Origin: Acidimicrobiales bacterium
Lineage (GTDB): Bacteria; Actinomycetota; Acidimicrobiia; Acidimicrobiales; JADJXE01
Direction of reading: 5' to 3'
Assembly: GCA_016716005.1 (NCBI GenBank)
Contig: JADJXE010000007.1
Coordinates: 1 to 13,108, forward strand
Length of the DNA stretch: 13,108 nucleotides
This document shows positions 7,285-13,108 of the stretch, piece after piece. Every line of letters begins with the position of its first letter. Position 1 is the stretch's first letter. The position numbers and the translations under genes are program-made. Under the pieces are notes generated by a model. It made no database searches, was not told the origin of the DNA, and saw nothing but the letters and a program-made list of their open reading frames with translations.

Positions 7285-7475
7285 GGCTGCTCACCCTTCT
7301 TGGTTGCCGGCTTGGCCGGCGGCTTGGACTGCTCCCAGATGTCGGTCTGCGTGACGAGCCCGGCGGCGACGTCGTCGGGGATGTCGACGTCGACGCCGGG
7401 TTCGGCCTGCCAGATGCGTCCGCCGGCGGCGATCTCCACGCCGCCCTCGAACGGGCCGATGTAGCGCACCTTCAC
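7281..7475 (-). CDS. Small protein before tail tube gene, unknown function
   Basis: This is a 64-residue protein. The first 50 residues look like a small beta domain (VKVRYIGPFEGGVEIAAGGR, then a PGVDVDIPDDVAAGL turn and TDIWEQ). The last 14 are rich in Lys and Pro (KPPAKPATKKGEQP). Similar small proteins often sit before the tube gene in actinobacterial phages, but I cannot assign a function. The GTG at 7475 is preferred because GGAGGT lies about seven bases upstream; an ATG slightly further up is in another frame and soon stops. Its stop overlaps the tail tube start as ATGA, so expression is coupled to that gene. A role as a neck or tube accessory protein is only a guess from position. Confidence 0.75.
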   Translation of the reverse strand: MKVRYIGPFEGGVEIAAGGRIWQAEPGVDVDIPDDVAAGLVTQTDIWEQSKPPAKPATKKGEQP

Positions 7476-7492
7476 GGGCGCACCTCCATGGT

Positions 7493-7933
7493 TCAGGTCC
7501 GGGCCCGGAACCGGACCGCGGACTGGATGACGTGCCCGTAGCCCTCGTCTTCGACGGTGGGGGTTGAGGCGGGGTGGGCGATCTCGTTCCACAGCACGCC
7601 GGCGGAATGCGCGAGCGCGATGTTGTCGGGGTTGCGGAGCTGGTCTTCGATGACGGCGAACAGGGCGTACGCACGGTCACATGCTTCGAGGGCGTCGTGT
7701 CCGGGCCAGCGGACGATGACGGTGACTCCGATCTCGAAGTCGCAGTCGCGGCGGCGGGCGCCGAGCTGCGCCCAGTCTTCGGTGCCGTCGACGGGGCCGA
7801 GGATGACCATCTCTCGGCCGAGCTCGGCGGGGACCCCGAAGCCGATGTCGGGTTCCCGGTCGGGCCACGGGCAGCCGTCTGCGAGCAGGTCGTGCAGGGC
7901 CCGCACCGCGGCGGGCACAGCGGACTGGGCCAT
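7493..7933 (-). CDS. Tail terminator-like protein
   Basis: This 146-residue protein resembles the tail terminator/minor tail group, which caps the tail tube and meets the head connector. It opens with a helix (VPAAVRALHDLLAD), then a beta-rich part (REMVILGPV, FEIGVTVIVRWPG), a helix that pairs with it (EACDRAYALFAVIEDQLRN), and a final strand (GHVIQSAVRFRART). That order of helix, strands, long helix, strands is the usual terminator fold. The ATG at 7933 overlaps the preceding stop as TGATG, with AGGGA upstream. Its place between the head-tail adaptor and the tail tube gene agrees with the role. It could instead be a head-closure (stopper) protein, since no other stopper candidate is seen. 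Confidence 0.65.
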   Translation of the reverse strand: MAQSAVPAAVRALHDLLADGCPWPDREPDIGFGVPAELGREMVILGPVDGTEDWAQLGARRRDCDFEIGVTVIVRWPGHDALEACDRAYALFAVIEDQLRNPDNIALAHSAGVLWNEIAHPASTPTVEDEGYGHVIQSAVRFRART

Positions 7934-8790
7934 CAGGCGATCCCTGGGGTGCGCATCGACCAGCGGTCGAGGACGACGTCGACGTCGGGGATGCCGGTCT
8001 TCGATCCGCGTTGGCCGGGGACGATGAGGCTGAACGTGCCGCCGTTCTCACCGGAGGTGAAGCTCGAGGTGCGGTCCGGGACGCCACGGTTCGAGCGGTT
8101 CAGCACGTCGCGGGTTCGGGTGAAGAAGGCGCCGAGCACGTCGGCGGGTGGGCGGTCGAAGCCGTGTTCGTAGCCGATGTGCCACGGCGTCGATGGCCAC
8201 GTCCCGGAGGGGAGCTCGGCGACGCCGTCGGCTGATGCGGCCACCGCTGCGAGCTGCGGTGCGGTGAACCCGTCGGCGTATCGGACGGTGCGCAGCATCG
8301 GGTCGTCGAGCACGACCCGGGTCACGCCCGACGCGCGCATCGGGGCGAGCCGGTAGCGGGGCACGAACGCGACGCCGCAGATGTCCTCGAACTCGGTTTC
8401 GACGAGGCGGCGGGCGGCGACCACCGCGGGCGACGGGTACTTGCCGGTGTCGGTGAGCGCCGGGTCCGACGCCCGGATGTCGGCCACCGACGCGTAGTAG
8501 GCGGCGACGACCTCGATGCGGGTCGTCACGGCCTGGGTGCCGTCACTCCAGGTGGCGGTCAGTTCGTCGAGCGTCGCGGTCTGCGTGGCGCTGAGCGCCG
8601 CCTGGCGGACACCGACGGTGCCTGACGGGGCGGTGGTCGCCGCGGCGGTGAGGACTGCGGTCCCGTCGGAGCGGGTGACGGTGACGGTGACGGGGCCGGT
8701 CGGGTCGACCAGGTCGCCGTCCTGGTCGCGGAACCGGCCGGTGATCGTCGCCGACGAACCCGCGAGGATCTGTTCGTCGGCGACGATCAT
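7933..8790 (-). CDS. Head-tail connector (adaptor) with N-terminal Ig-like domain
   Basis: This 285-residue protein has two parts. Residues about 1-95 look like an Ig-like beta sandwich (SSATITGRFRDQDGDLVDPT, TVTVTRSDGTAVLTA, TATWSDGTQAVTTRIEVV). From about residue 98 it becomes a head-tail adaptor of the HK97 gp6 type: YYASVADIRASDPALTDTGK, a helix AVVAARRLVETEFEDICG, FVPRYRL, and a C-terminal part that ends in DRWSMRTPGIA. The adaptor ring would bind under the portal. The ATG at 8790 overlaps the previous stop as TGATG, with AAGAAGG about seven bases upstream. The adaptor part is much larger than minimal adaptors, leaving extra sequence near residues 140-260 whose role is unclear. Confidence 0.75.
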   Translation of the reverse strand: MIVADEQILAGSSATITGRFRDQDGDLVDPTGPVTVTVTRSDGTAVLTAAATTAPSGTVGVRQAALSATQTATLDELTATWSDGTQAVTTRIEVVAAYYASVADIRASDPALTDTGKYPSPAVVAARRLVETEFEDICGVAFVPRYRLAPMRASGVTRVVLDDPMLRTVRYADGFTAPQLAAVAASADGVAELPSGTWPSTPWHIGYEHGFDRPPADVLGAFFTRTRDVLNRSNRGVPDRTSSFTSGENGGTFSLIVPGQRGSKTGIPDVDVVLDRWSMRTPGIA

Positions 8791-9002
8791 CAGTCGGCCT
8801 TCTTGCGGCCTCGCCCGCGGCCGGTGGCGGGCTTGTCAGCGGTCTCGACGGCGGGGTCGTCGGCAACTGCGGCTTCGGGCACCGATGCGGTGGAGAGGCG
8901 GGCGATCTCGTCGCGGACCTGGGCGGCCCGGTCCGTTCGACCGGATGCCTCGTAGCCACGGAGCTCCTCGCGCAGGCCTCGCAGGTGGTCGTCGGTCGTC
9001 AT
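8790..9002 (-). CDS. Small helical protein downstream of capsid gene, unknown function
   Basis: This is a 70-residue protein. Residues 1-37 form a charged helix pattern (HLRGLREELRGYEASGR, RAAQVRDEIARL), likely a helical hairpin. Residues 38-70 are low in complexity, Ala/Val/Asp-rich, and end in a basic patch (GRGRGRKKAD). Small proteins with the LRGLREELRGYEASGR-like start often follow the capsid gene in actinobacterial phages, but I know of no proven function. The ATG at 9002 has AAGGAG about eight bases upstream. The gene lies 74 bases after the capsid stop, and that gap holds a strong hairpin. Its stop overlaps the next start as TGATG. A role on the head or in DNA binding through the basic tail is conjecture. 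Confidence 0.8.
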   Translation of the reverse strand: MTTDDHLRGLREELRGYEASGRTDRAAQVRDEIARLSTASVPEAAVADDPAVETADKPATGRGRGRKKAD

Positions 9003-9028
9003 GGGCTTTCTCCTTCGTGTTCGGGCCG

Positions 9029-9066
9029 GGCCCGGTCGACCGCAGCGGGGTGCGGTCGACCGGGCC
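9029..9066 (-). promoter_or_regulatory. Perfect 16-bp hairpin after the capsid gene, candidate terminator or attenuator
   Basis: Two perfect complementary 16-base arms (9029-9044 and 9051-9066) flank a 6-base loop. Each arm contains GGTCGACC, itself a palindrome. The hairpin lies 10 bases after the capsid stop and before the next ribosome site. There is no run of T on the downstream side, so it is not a classical intrinsic terminator. It may lower readthrough into the next genes, protect the capsid mRNA end, or be an RNA-processing site. The structure is seen; the role is inferred. Confidence 0.65.
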
Positions 9067-9076
9067 GACCTCAACG

Positions 9077-10441
9077 TCAGAACGTCGGCGCCGCGAGGCC
9101 CGTGCCGCCGATCGTGGAGATCGACGTCGGGTACCGGCCCGGCGTGAACAGCGAGAACCGGCCGGCAGCGAGGCGCACCTGGCCGGGCGCGGTCGAGGGC
9201 ACCTGCTCGAAGGTGAACTGCAGCAGGTCGTCCTCCCAGTAGAGGATGTCGAAGCTGCGGGCCACGCAGATGACGTCCTCGGTGCCGCCACCGAGGGTGG
9301 TGGGGATGGAGGCGTCGGTGATGACCGGCAGGCCCTGCAGCGTGCCGACGACCTGGCCGTACTCGGCGGCCTGGCCGAGCCCGACCACCGACTGCGGCGG
9401 CGTGGTCGAGAACTCGAACAGGGGCCGGCCGGAGGTGTCGATCGCGGCGGTGATCCAGCCCCAGCGCCGCGGGTGCATGTAGATCACGTTGCCGGGCATG
9501 AACCGTGCCGAGTTGATCCGCTGGATCGCGTCCGCGAGCTTCGGCCACGCTTCGGCGACCGTCGGCGACGCGTCGGTGTAGGTGACGGCGTTGATGCCGG
9601 CGACCTGCAGGATGCCGCGGTGCTGCGGGGCGGTGCCGTTGCCGTTGACAGCCGACGCGTTGAGCGCCACCTCCGACGCGGCGAACAGGTCGGGGAAGAT
9701 GACCTGGTCGACGACGGGTCCGCCGCGCATGAACAGGGTGCGGGAGATGTCCTGCGCGGCGGTCACCAGGTTCACCGTCGAGGTGAGGTCGGTGTTCGCC
9801 ATGTCCTGCTCGTTGAACGCGGCGGCCTCTGCGGTCATGGCGCCGGCGGAGCCGGTGGTGCCACGCGGGACGGTGAAGCTCACGCCCTCCGGGGGGAGGT
9901 CCATGGCGTTCAGCGAGTTGAGGAACGGGCGGCCGGCTCGGGCGACGGGCGCGAACTGGTCGACGAGGTACTGCGGGGGGACCGCTCCGGCCATGGCCGA
10001 CACGCCGATGTCGCGGTGCTCGACGGCGACCTCCTGGTTGTGGCGACCCATGCGGGCCTCGGCGCCGGCGACGTCGCCGGTGCGGAAGCTGGTCGCGTAC
10101 AGGTCGGCGAGGAAGCTGTGGTTCCGGTCGGGCCGGTAGGTGCGGGCCTCGGCGCCGATGACGCCTTCGCCGGCGGGCAGCGTCGGGCGGGACGCTGCGG
10201 CGTCGGCGTGACGCTGCTCGATGGCGACGAGCTCGTCGAGGCGGACCTCGAGGTCCGCGATCTGGGTGTCCACCTCGGCGAGGTGGTCGCGGGCCTCGGC
10301 GAACGCGGCGGCCTCGGTCTCGTTGAGGTCGCGGGACTCGGCGGTCGGCGCGGCGAGGACGTCGGTGACGGCGCTGTGGGCGGCGTCGCGTTCGGAACGC
10401 AGCTCGGAGATGCGGTCGCGGAGGTACTGGATGAAGTCCAT
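9077..10441 (-). CDS. Major capsid protein, HK97 fold with fused N-terminal coiled-coil domain
   Basis: This 454-residue protein builds the icosahedral shell. Residues 1-80 form a charged helix (FIQYLRDRISELRSERDAAH, then AEVDTQIADLEVRLDELVAI), typical of the delta domain that works as built-in scaffold and is removed by the prohead protease. The mature protein probably starts somewhere around residues 90-110; the cut site is not certain. The core shows common HK97-type features, such as GVSAMAGAVPPQYLVDQFAP, FTVPRGTTGSAGAMTAEAAA, LDLTSTVN-like strands (NTDLTSTVNLVTAAQDISRT) and a C-terminal FEQVPSTAPGQVRLA. The ATG at 10441 has AGGGAG just upstream. A 131-base gap separates it from the protease gene. 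No separate scaffold gene is seen, as expected with a fused delta domain. Confidence 0.95.
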   Translation of the reverse strand: MDFIQYLRDRISELRSERDAAHSAVTDVLAAPTAESRDLNETEAAAFAEARDHLAEVDTQIADLEVRLDELVAIEQRHADAAASRPTLPAGEGVIGAEARTYRPDRNHSFLADLYATSFRTGDVAGAEARMGRHNQEVAVEHRDIGVSAMAGAVPPQYLVDQFAPVARAGRPFLNSLNAMDLPPEGVSFTVPRGTTGSAGAMTAEAAAFNEQDMANTDLTSTVNLVTAAQDISRTLFMRGGPVVDQVIFPDLFAASEVALNASAVNGNGTAPQHRGILQVAGINAVTYTDASPTVAEAWPKLADAIQRINSARFMPGNVIYMHPRRWGWITAAIDTSGRPLFEFSTTPPQSVVGLGQAAEYGQVVGTLQGLPVITDASIPTTLGGGTEDVICVARSFDILYWEDDLLQFTFEQVPSTAPGQVRLAAGRFSLFTPGRYPTSISTIGGTGLAAPTF

Positions 10442-10481
10442 GGGGGCTCCCTACGGGTTCGGTTGACGGGTTTGGGGTCCG

Positions 10482-10568
10482 GCAGGTGGAGCGCAGGTGC
10501 CCGCCCAGGTGGTGCCCGGTGTTGCGGGCCCGGCGTGGGGTGCTGCGTGCGTTCCGGCGTGCAGGTGG
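10482..10568. repeat. Four CAGGTG hexamers in the protease-capsid gap
   Basis: The 131-base gap 10442-10572 has no gene. On the plus strand CAGGTG occurs at 10483, 10494, 10506 and 10562, three of them as GCAGGTG and three as CAGGTGG. An 8-base direct repeat GGTGCCCG lies at 10496-10503 and 10511-10518. The repeats could be a protein-binding or RNA element ahead of the strongly expressed capsid gene, but GC-rich sequence makes such short repeats less surprising. I see no clear -10/-35 pair on the coding strand. Confidence 0.4.
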
Positions 10569-10572
10569 TTGC

Positions 10573-11289
10573 TCAGACGCCGAGGGCGGCGGCCTGAGCG
10601 GCGGCGAGCGACAGGGGCATCCCGGTGCGCTCGGCGATCTGTTCGGGTTCCGGGCCGCCGGCGTCGGTGTCGGGGTCGATGCCGGCGGCGGCTCGGAGGG
10701 CGATGACGGTGACGTCGTTGGCCGGGTAGGTGACGGCGGACACGTCGAACAGTCGGACCTCGAGGATGCGGCGTTCGGTGTAGTCGTCGTTCCATTCCTG
10801 GCGGAGAGCGATGAACGCGTGGGACATCTGGTCGACGTCGCCGCGTTCGAGGGTGGAGCGCAGCTTGACGGCGTCGGGGTTGACGAGGTCGAGCTCCGGG
10901 ACATCGACGCGGAGTCCGACGTCGTCCTGGGCGAGGGCGAGGGTGCCGGGCTTGGTGCGCGCGAGGGGAAGCCCGTCGTGGTTGATGAGGAACCGGACGT
11001 CGTCGGCTTCGCGGAGTGCCTTGGTGAACGCTCCGGGGGCGATGGTCTCGGTCCATCCCCAGGGGGGTCCGCCGGCGACGTCGTAGCCGACGTCGAACAC
11101 CGCGGCGTAGCCGCCGACGCCGACGGTGTCGCCGTCGGAGCGGAGCTCGACAGGCTGCTCGGGCGAGCGGCGGGCTTCGACGAGGGCGCCGCGGGACCGG
11201 CACGCGATGCCCGCGGCGATCAGGTCGCCTTCGGTGAGGTCGAGTCGGGCTCGGACCTCGGCGGGAAGGGTGAGTCGGTCACGGATCAT
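10573..11289 (-). CDS. Prohead protease, HK97 (S78) family
   Basis: This 238-residue serine protease cleaves the capsid delta domain and itself during head maturation. It shows the family pattern: GYAAVFDVGYDVAG, a loop ending in ETIAPGAFTKAL, His104 in FLINHDGLPLAR, Ser156 in DQMSHAFIAL, and the downstream strand RLFDVSAVTYPAND, which supplies the usual acidic residue region. Residues 1-50 form an N-terminal extension before the core, and residues 200-238 are an Ala/Pro-rich tail that may be lost in self-cleavage. The ATG at 11289 overlaps the portal stop as ATGA, with GGAGG five bases upstream. The place between portal and capsid genes is the classical HK97 order. Confidence 0.92.
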   Translation of the reverse strand: MIRDRLTLPAEVRARLDLTEGDLIAAGIACRSRGALVEARRSPEQPVELRSDGDTVGVGGYAAVFDVGYDVAGGPPWGWTETIAPGAFTKALREADDVRFLINHDGLPLARTKPGTLALAQDDVGLRVDVPELDLVNPDAVKLRSTLERGDVDQMSHAFIALRQEWNDDYTERRILEVRLFDVSAVTYPANDVTVIALRAAAGIDPDTDAGGPEPEQIAERTGMPLSLAAAQAAALGV

Positions 11290-12455
11290 GGAGCCTCCGT
11301 CGTGGTGGGCTTCGTGGTGCGACGGGTGAAGGTGGTGTCGCCGGCGAGGGGTGGCAGGTTCTCGAGGCGGCGCATCTCGTCGTTGGTCAACAGCGGCACC
11401 CCGGTGGCGTCGAAGATGCGGGCGGCGGTCTCGTAGGAGGCGTAACGGGCGGCGAGGTCGGCGCGGAGGATGGCGTCGAGGTTGTGGCGGACGCGTTCAC
11501 CGCGGGGCAGCAGCTGCCCGATACCGGTCTCGATGCGCACCAGGTAGGGGGCGAAGTCGCGGGCGGTCCAGTCGGACCACAGCTGTTCCCGGTTGCCGTA
11601 GGTGACGTTCTGGCCGGACACCGCGGAGCCGATCCATTCGGCAGGGACACCGATCGCGGCGGCGATCTGAGCTGAGGACCATTGCATCGAGTCGAGGAAC
11701 TGCGACTCGTTCGGGGCGAGCTGGATGCGCTCGTAGCGGAGCCCGGAGCCGAGCACGGCAGGTTCGCGGGTTCCGCGGGTTGCTTCTTGGAATGCTGCTT
11801 TGATCTTCCGGGCGCCGGTGGCGTCGAGGTTCGGGTCCTCCGAGTAGAGGATCGCGGACGGGTGTCCGCCGTCGTCGAACCAGCGGTTGCCGAACTCCTG
11901 GGCGGACAGCCCGGAGTGGATCGTCGCGGCGGCCTGACCGATTGGCGACAGGCCTTCGGGGCGGCCGGCCACGGTGAACAGCGGCAGATGCCACAGCTGT
12001 CCGTGCGGCCACAGCTTCTCGGCTGTGCCGTCGACCTTCGCGGTCCACCGCTTCGAGCGGTCCTTCTCCCACTTGACGGCCCCGGTGGGCAACAGTTCGA
12101 CCTGGCTGGGGGTGCGCGCGCCGGGGCCACGGAGGGGTCCGCTGCACCAGCCGTACGCGTTGCCGGTCGACAGGAGCGACACCCACAGCCGGTGCAGCCA
12201 GTCCGGCAGCGGTTGGCCGGGGAACGGCTCGTCGAGCAGCGGGTCGCGGGCCACTTCGGCGTCGCCGCGGTACTGGTCGAGGGGCAAGGTCGAGCCGATG
12301 CCGGCGAGGATGCGGTAGCAGGACCACACGGCCGCGAGCTGCAACGCCCGTTCGGGGGTGACGGTCTCCCCGAACGATCCCCTGCGGGCCGCCCACATCT
12401 CGGCGGCCGGGTCGGTGAGGCTTCGGCGTTCGCGGTGCGGTCGGATGAGCCCCAT
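11286..12455 (-). CDS. Portal protein, HK97 family
   Basis: This 389-residue protein forms the ring at one head vertex through which DNA enters and leaves. Family features include TPERALQLAAVWSCYRILAG near the N terminus, PDWLHRLWVSLLSTGNAYGW, VELLPTGAVKW, GLSPIGQAAATI, FGNRWFDDGGHPSAIL, the region ATRGTREPAVLGSGLRYERI, and DSMQWSSAQIAAAIGVPAEW followed by SGQNVTYGNREQ. The C terminus (FTRRTTKPTTTEAP) is a flexible tail. The ATG at 12455 is chosen since it overlaps the previous stop as TGATG, the dominant junction type here. A GTG five codons upstream, at 12470, is also possible but has no ribosome site and would overlap the previous gene by 16 bases. Confidence 0.93.
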   Translation of the reverse strand: MGLIRPHRERRSLTDPAAEMWAARRGSFGETVTPERALQLAAVWSCYRILAGIGSTLPLDQYRGDAEVARDPLLDEPFPGQPLPDWLHRLWVSLLSTGNAYGWCSGPLRGPGARTPSQVELLPTGAVKWEKDRSKRWTAKVDGTAEKLWPHGQLWHLPLFTVAGRPEGLSPIGQAAATIHSGLSAQEFGNRWFDDGGHPSAILYSEDPNLDATGARKIKAAFQEATRGTREPAVLGSGLRYERIQLAPNESQFLDSMQWSSAQIAAAIGVPAEWIGSAVSGQNVTYGNREQLWSDWTARDFAPYLVRIETGIGQLLPRGERVRHNLDAILRADLAARYASYETAARIFDATGVPLLTNDEMRRLENLPPLAGDTTFTRRTTKPTTTEAP

Positions 12456-12586
12456 CAGCGTTCCAGCCACCAGCCGACGAGCACGAGCGCGGCGCCGGCG
12501 GCAGCGAACCCGAGCGTGGGGGCGAGGAGGAACGCCGCGACGACGACGAGGGCGAGGCCAGCGAGCTCGAGCAACGTCGACAGCAT
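12455..12586 (-). CDS. Two-helix membrane protein between terminase and portal, unknown function
   Basis: This is a 43-residue, very hydrophobic protein. Residues about 4-21 (TLLELAGLALVVVAAFLL) and 24-40 (TLGFAAAGAALVLVGWW) form two likely membrane helices joined by a short turn with Pro, and it ends in LER. A strong GAGGAGG lies about six bases before the ATG at 12586, close after the terminase stop, and its own stop overlaps the portal start as TGATG. The good ribosome site and tight coupling argue that it is real. Small membrane proteins are known near these genes in actinobacterial phages, but I know of no proven role. Membrane docking of head assembly, or a holin-like or superinfection function, are open guesses. 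Confidence 0.8.
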   Translation of the reverse strand: MLSTLLELAGLALVVVAAFLLAPTLGFAAAGAALVLVGWWLER

Positions 12587-12596
12587 CGGCACCTCC

Positions 12597-13108
12597 TCAG
12601 TAGGCGTAGGTCGGGGCCACGGTGGCGGGGCGTTCGGTCGGCAGCAACGCCCGCGCCCCGGTGACTGCTTCGAGGGGGGACAGGTCGACGTCGCTGGCCC
12701 GGCCGTCCCACGCGAACCCGTCACCGAGGCGACGTTCCCGCACGCCGGCGACCGCGGTGTCGAGCGGGTCTTGCCCGTCGAGGTGCACGATCTGCTGTTC
12801 GTGGACAGCGGCGAGGAACCCGCCGCACGCCGCTTTCCATTCGGCGAGCCCGAACAGGTGGAGGCGGTCCTCGACGCCGGCGGCCTTGAGGGCGTCGAGC
12901 ACGACGGGTACCTGCGCGGCGGTCGGACCCGCGTTGTTGCAGCCGACGACGACGGGGTCCCACTCGGTGACGAGCTCGACGAGTCGTTCCGGCAGCCGCC
13001 GGATGGCGAGGCCGGTGTCGAGGACCATGACCGACGCGTCGGCGATCGAACCCCATCCCATGCCGATCGACGACGATTTGCCGTCGAAGCTGATCGACCA
13101 GCACAGCA
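12597..13108 (-). CDS. Terminase large subunit, C-terminal nuclease part, cut at the right edge
   Basis: This open frame runs in from the right edge and gives at least 169 residues, read from base 13106. It matches the RNase H-like nuclease half of the large terminase subunit, which cuts concatemeric DNA during packaging. ISFDGKSSSIG near the edge holds the probable first metal-binding Asp; the strand VVVGCNNAGPTAA is the second metal-site region; LFGLAEWKAACGGFLAAV, a region on QDPLDTAVAGVRER, and a closing DVDLSPLEAVTGA hold the third. The ATPase half lies outside the window. Where many relatives have Asp before the GP motif, this one has Asn. An ATG at 13061 is an internal residue and not the start. 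Confidence 0.9.
   Translation of the reverse strand, partial: LCWSISFDGKSSSIGMGWGSIADASVMVLDTGLAIRRLPERLVELVTEWDPVVVGCNNAGPTAAQVPVVLDALKAAGVEDRLHLFGLAEWKAACGGFLAAVHEQQIVHLDGQDPLDTAVAGVRERRLGDGFAWDGRASDVDLSPLEAVTGARALLPTERPATVAPTYAY

Noticed and set aside
6302..7294. Extension of the gp10-like gene to a start at 7294
   Set aside because: The added stretch is Arg/His-rich and lies in another frame of the tail tube gene; the ATG at 6301 gives a compact domain with typical coupling.
9003..9076. Capsid-downstream hairpin as a classical intrinsic terminator
   Set aside because: There is no T-rich run after the stem on the coding strand, so only a looser regulatory role is proposed.
3853..10597. 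Long open frames on the plus strand, such as 3853-5919, 5944-7464 and 8516-10597
   Set aside because: They lie antisense to well-recognised phage structural genes, have Arg/Gly/Asp-rich or low-complexity products without domains, and are expected in GC-rich coding DNA where stop codons are rare in shadow frames.
12456..12470. GTG at 12470 as the portal start
   Set aside because: It has no ribosome site and overlaps the previous gene by 16 bases; the ATG at 12455 matches the TGATG pattern. It cannot be excluded fully.
1..13108. CRISPR arrays, tRNA genes, insertion sequences, attachment sites, toxin or defence genes
   Set aside because: No spaced direct repeats, cloverleaf-like sequences, transposase or defence domains were seen; all recognised genes belong to head, tail or lysis functions.

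Overview
The window is very GC-rich. All genes that can be supported lie on the minus strand, so the biological order runs from high to low coordinates. The layout is the structural (late) module of an HK97-type siphovirus, seen either as a free phage genome or as a prophage. GC-rich codon use, Shine-Dalgarno sites of the GGAGG type, some GTG starts, near-exclusive TGA stops (only the gene ending at 5867 uses TAA) and the protein families themselves point to an actinobacterial host. No integrase, repressor, attachment site, tRNA or host gene is visible, so phage and prophage cannot be told apart, and the species cannot be named.

Packaging and head (13108 to about 7933): the C-terminal nuclease part of the large terminase subunit (cut by the window edge), a 43-residue two-helix membrane protein, the portal, the HK97-type prohead protease, a 131-base gap with repeated CAGGTG hexamers, the major capsid protein with a fused N-terminal coiled-coil (delta-like) domain, a perfect 16-bp hairpin, a 70-residue basic-tailed protein, and a head-tail adaptor carrying an N-terminal Ig-like domain.

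Tail (7933 to 823): a tail-terminator-like protein, a 64-residue small protein, the tail tube protein, an HK97 gp10-like protein placed unusually after the tube gene, the tail assembly chaperone with a probable -1 programmed frameshift, a 643-residue tape measure protein, a large minor tail protein in which a LamG-like domain sits between tail/hub domains, and a C1q-like tail tip protein with an unexpected hydrophobic C terminus.

Lysis (823 to 1): a membrane-anchored coiled-coil protein and an amidase-2 endolysin that runs off the left edge.

Genes are packed with TGATG or ATGA/GTGA overlaps at most junctions, which suggests one translationally coupled late operon. No gene that looks like a novel defence or regulatory system is present. 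The points worth a second look are the frameshift site with an adjacent hairpin, the hairpin after the capsid gene, the terminase with Asn where an acidic nuclease residue is expected, and a few unusual domain fusions and gene placements.
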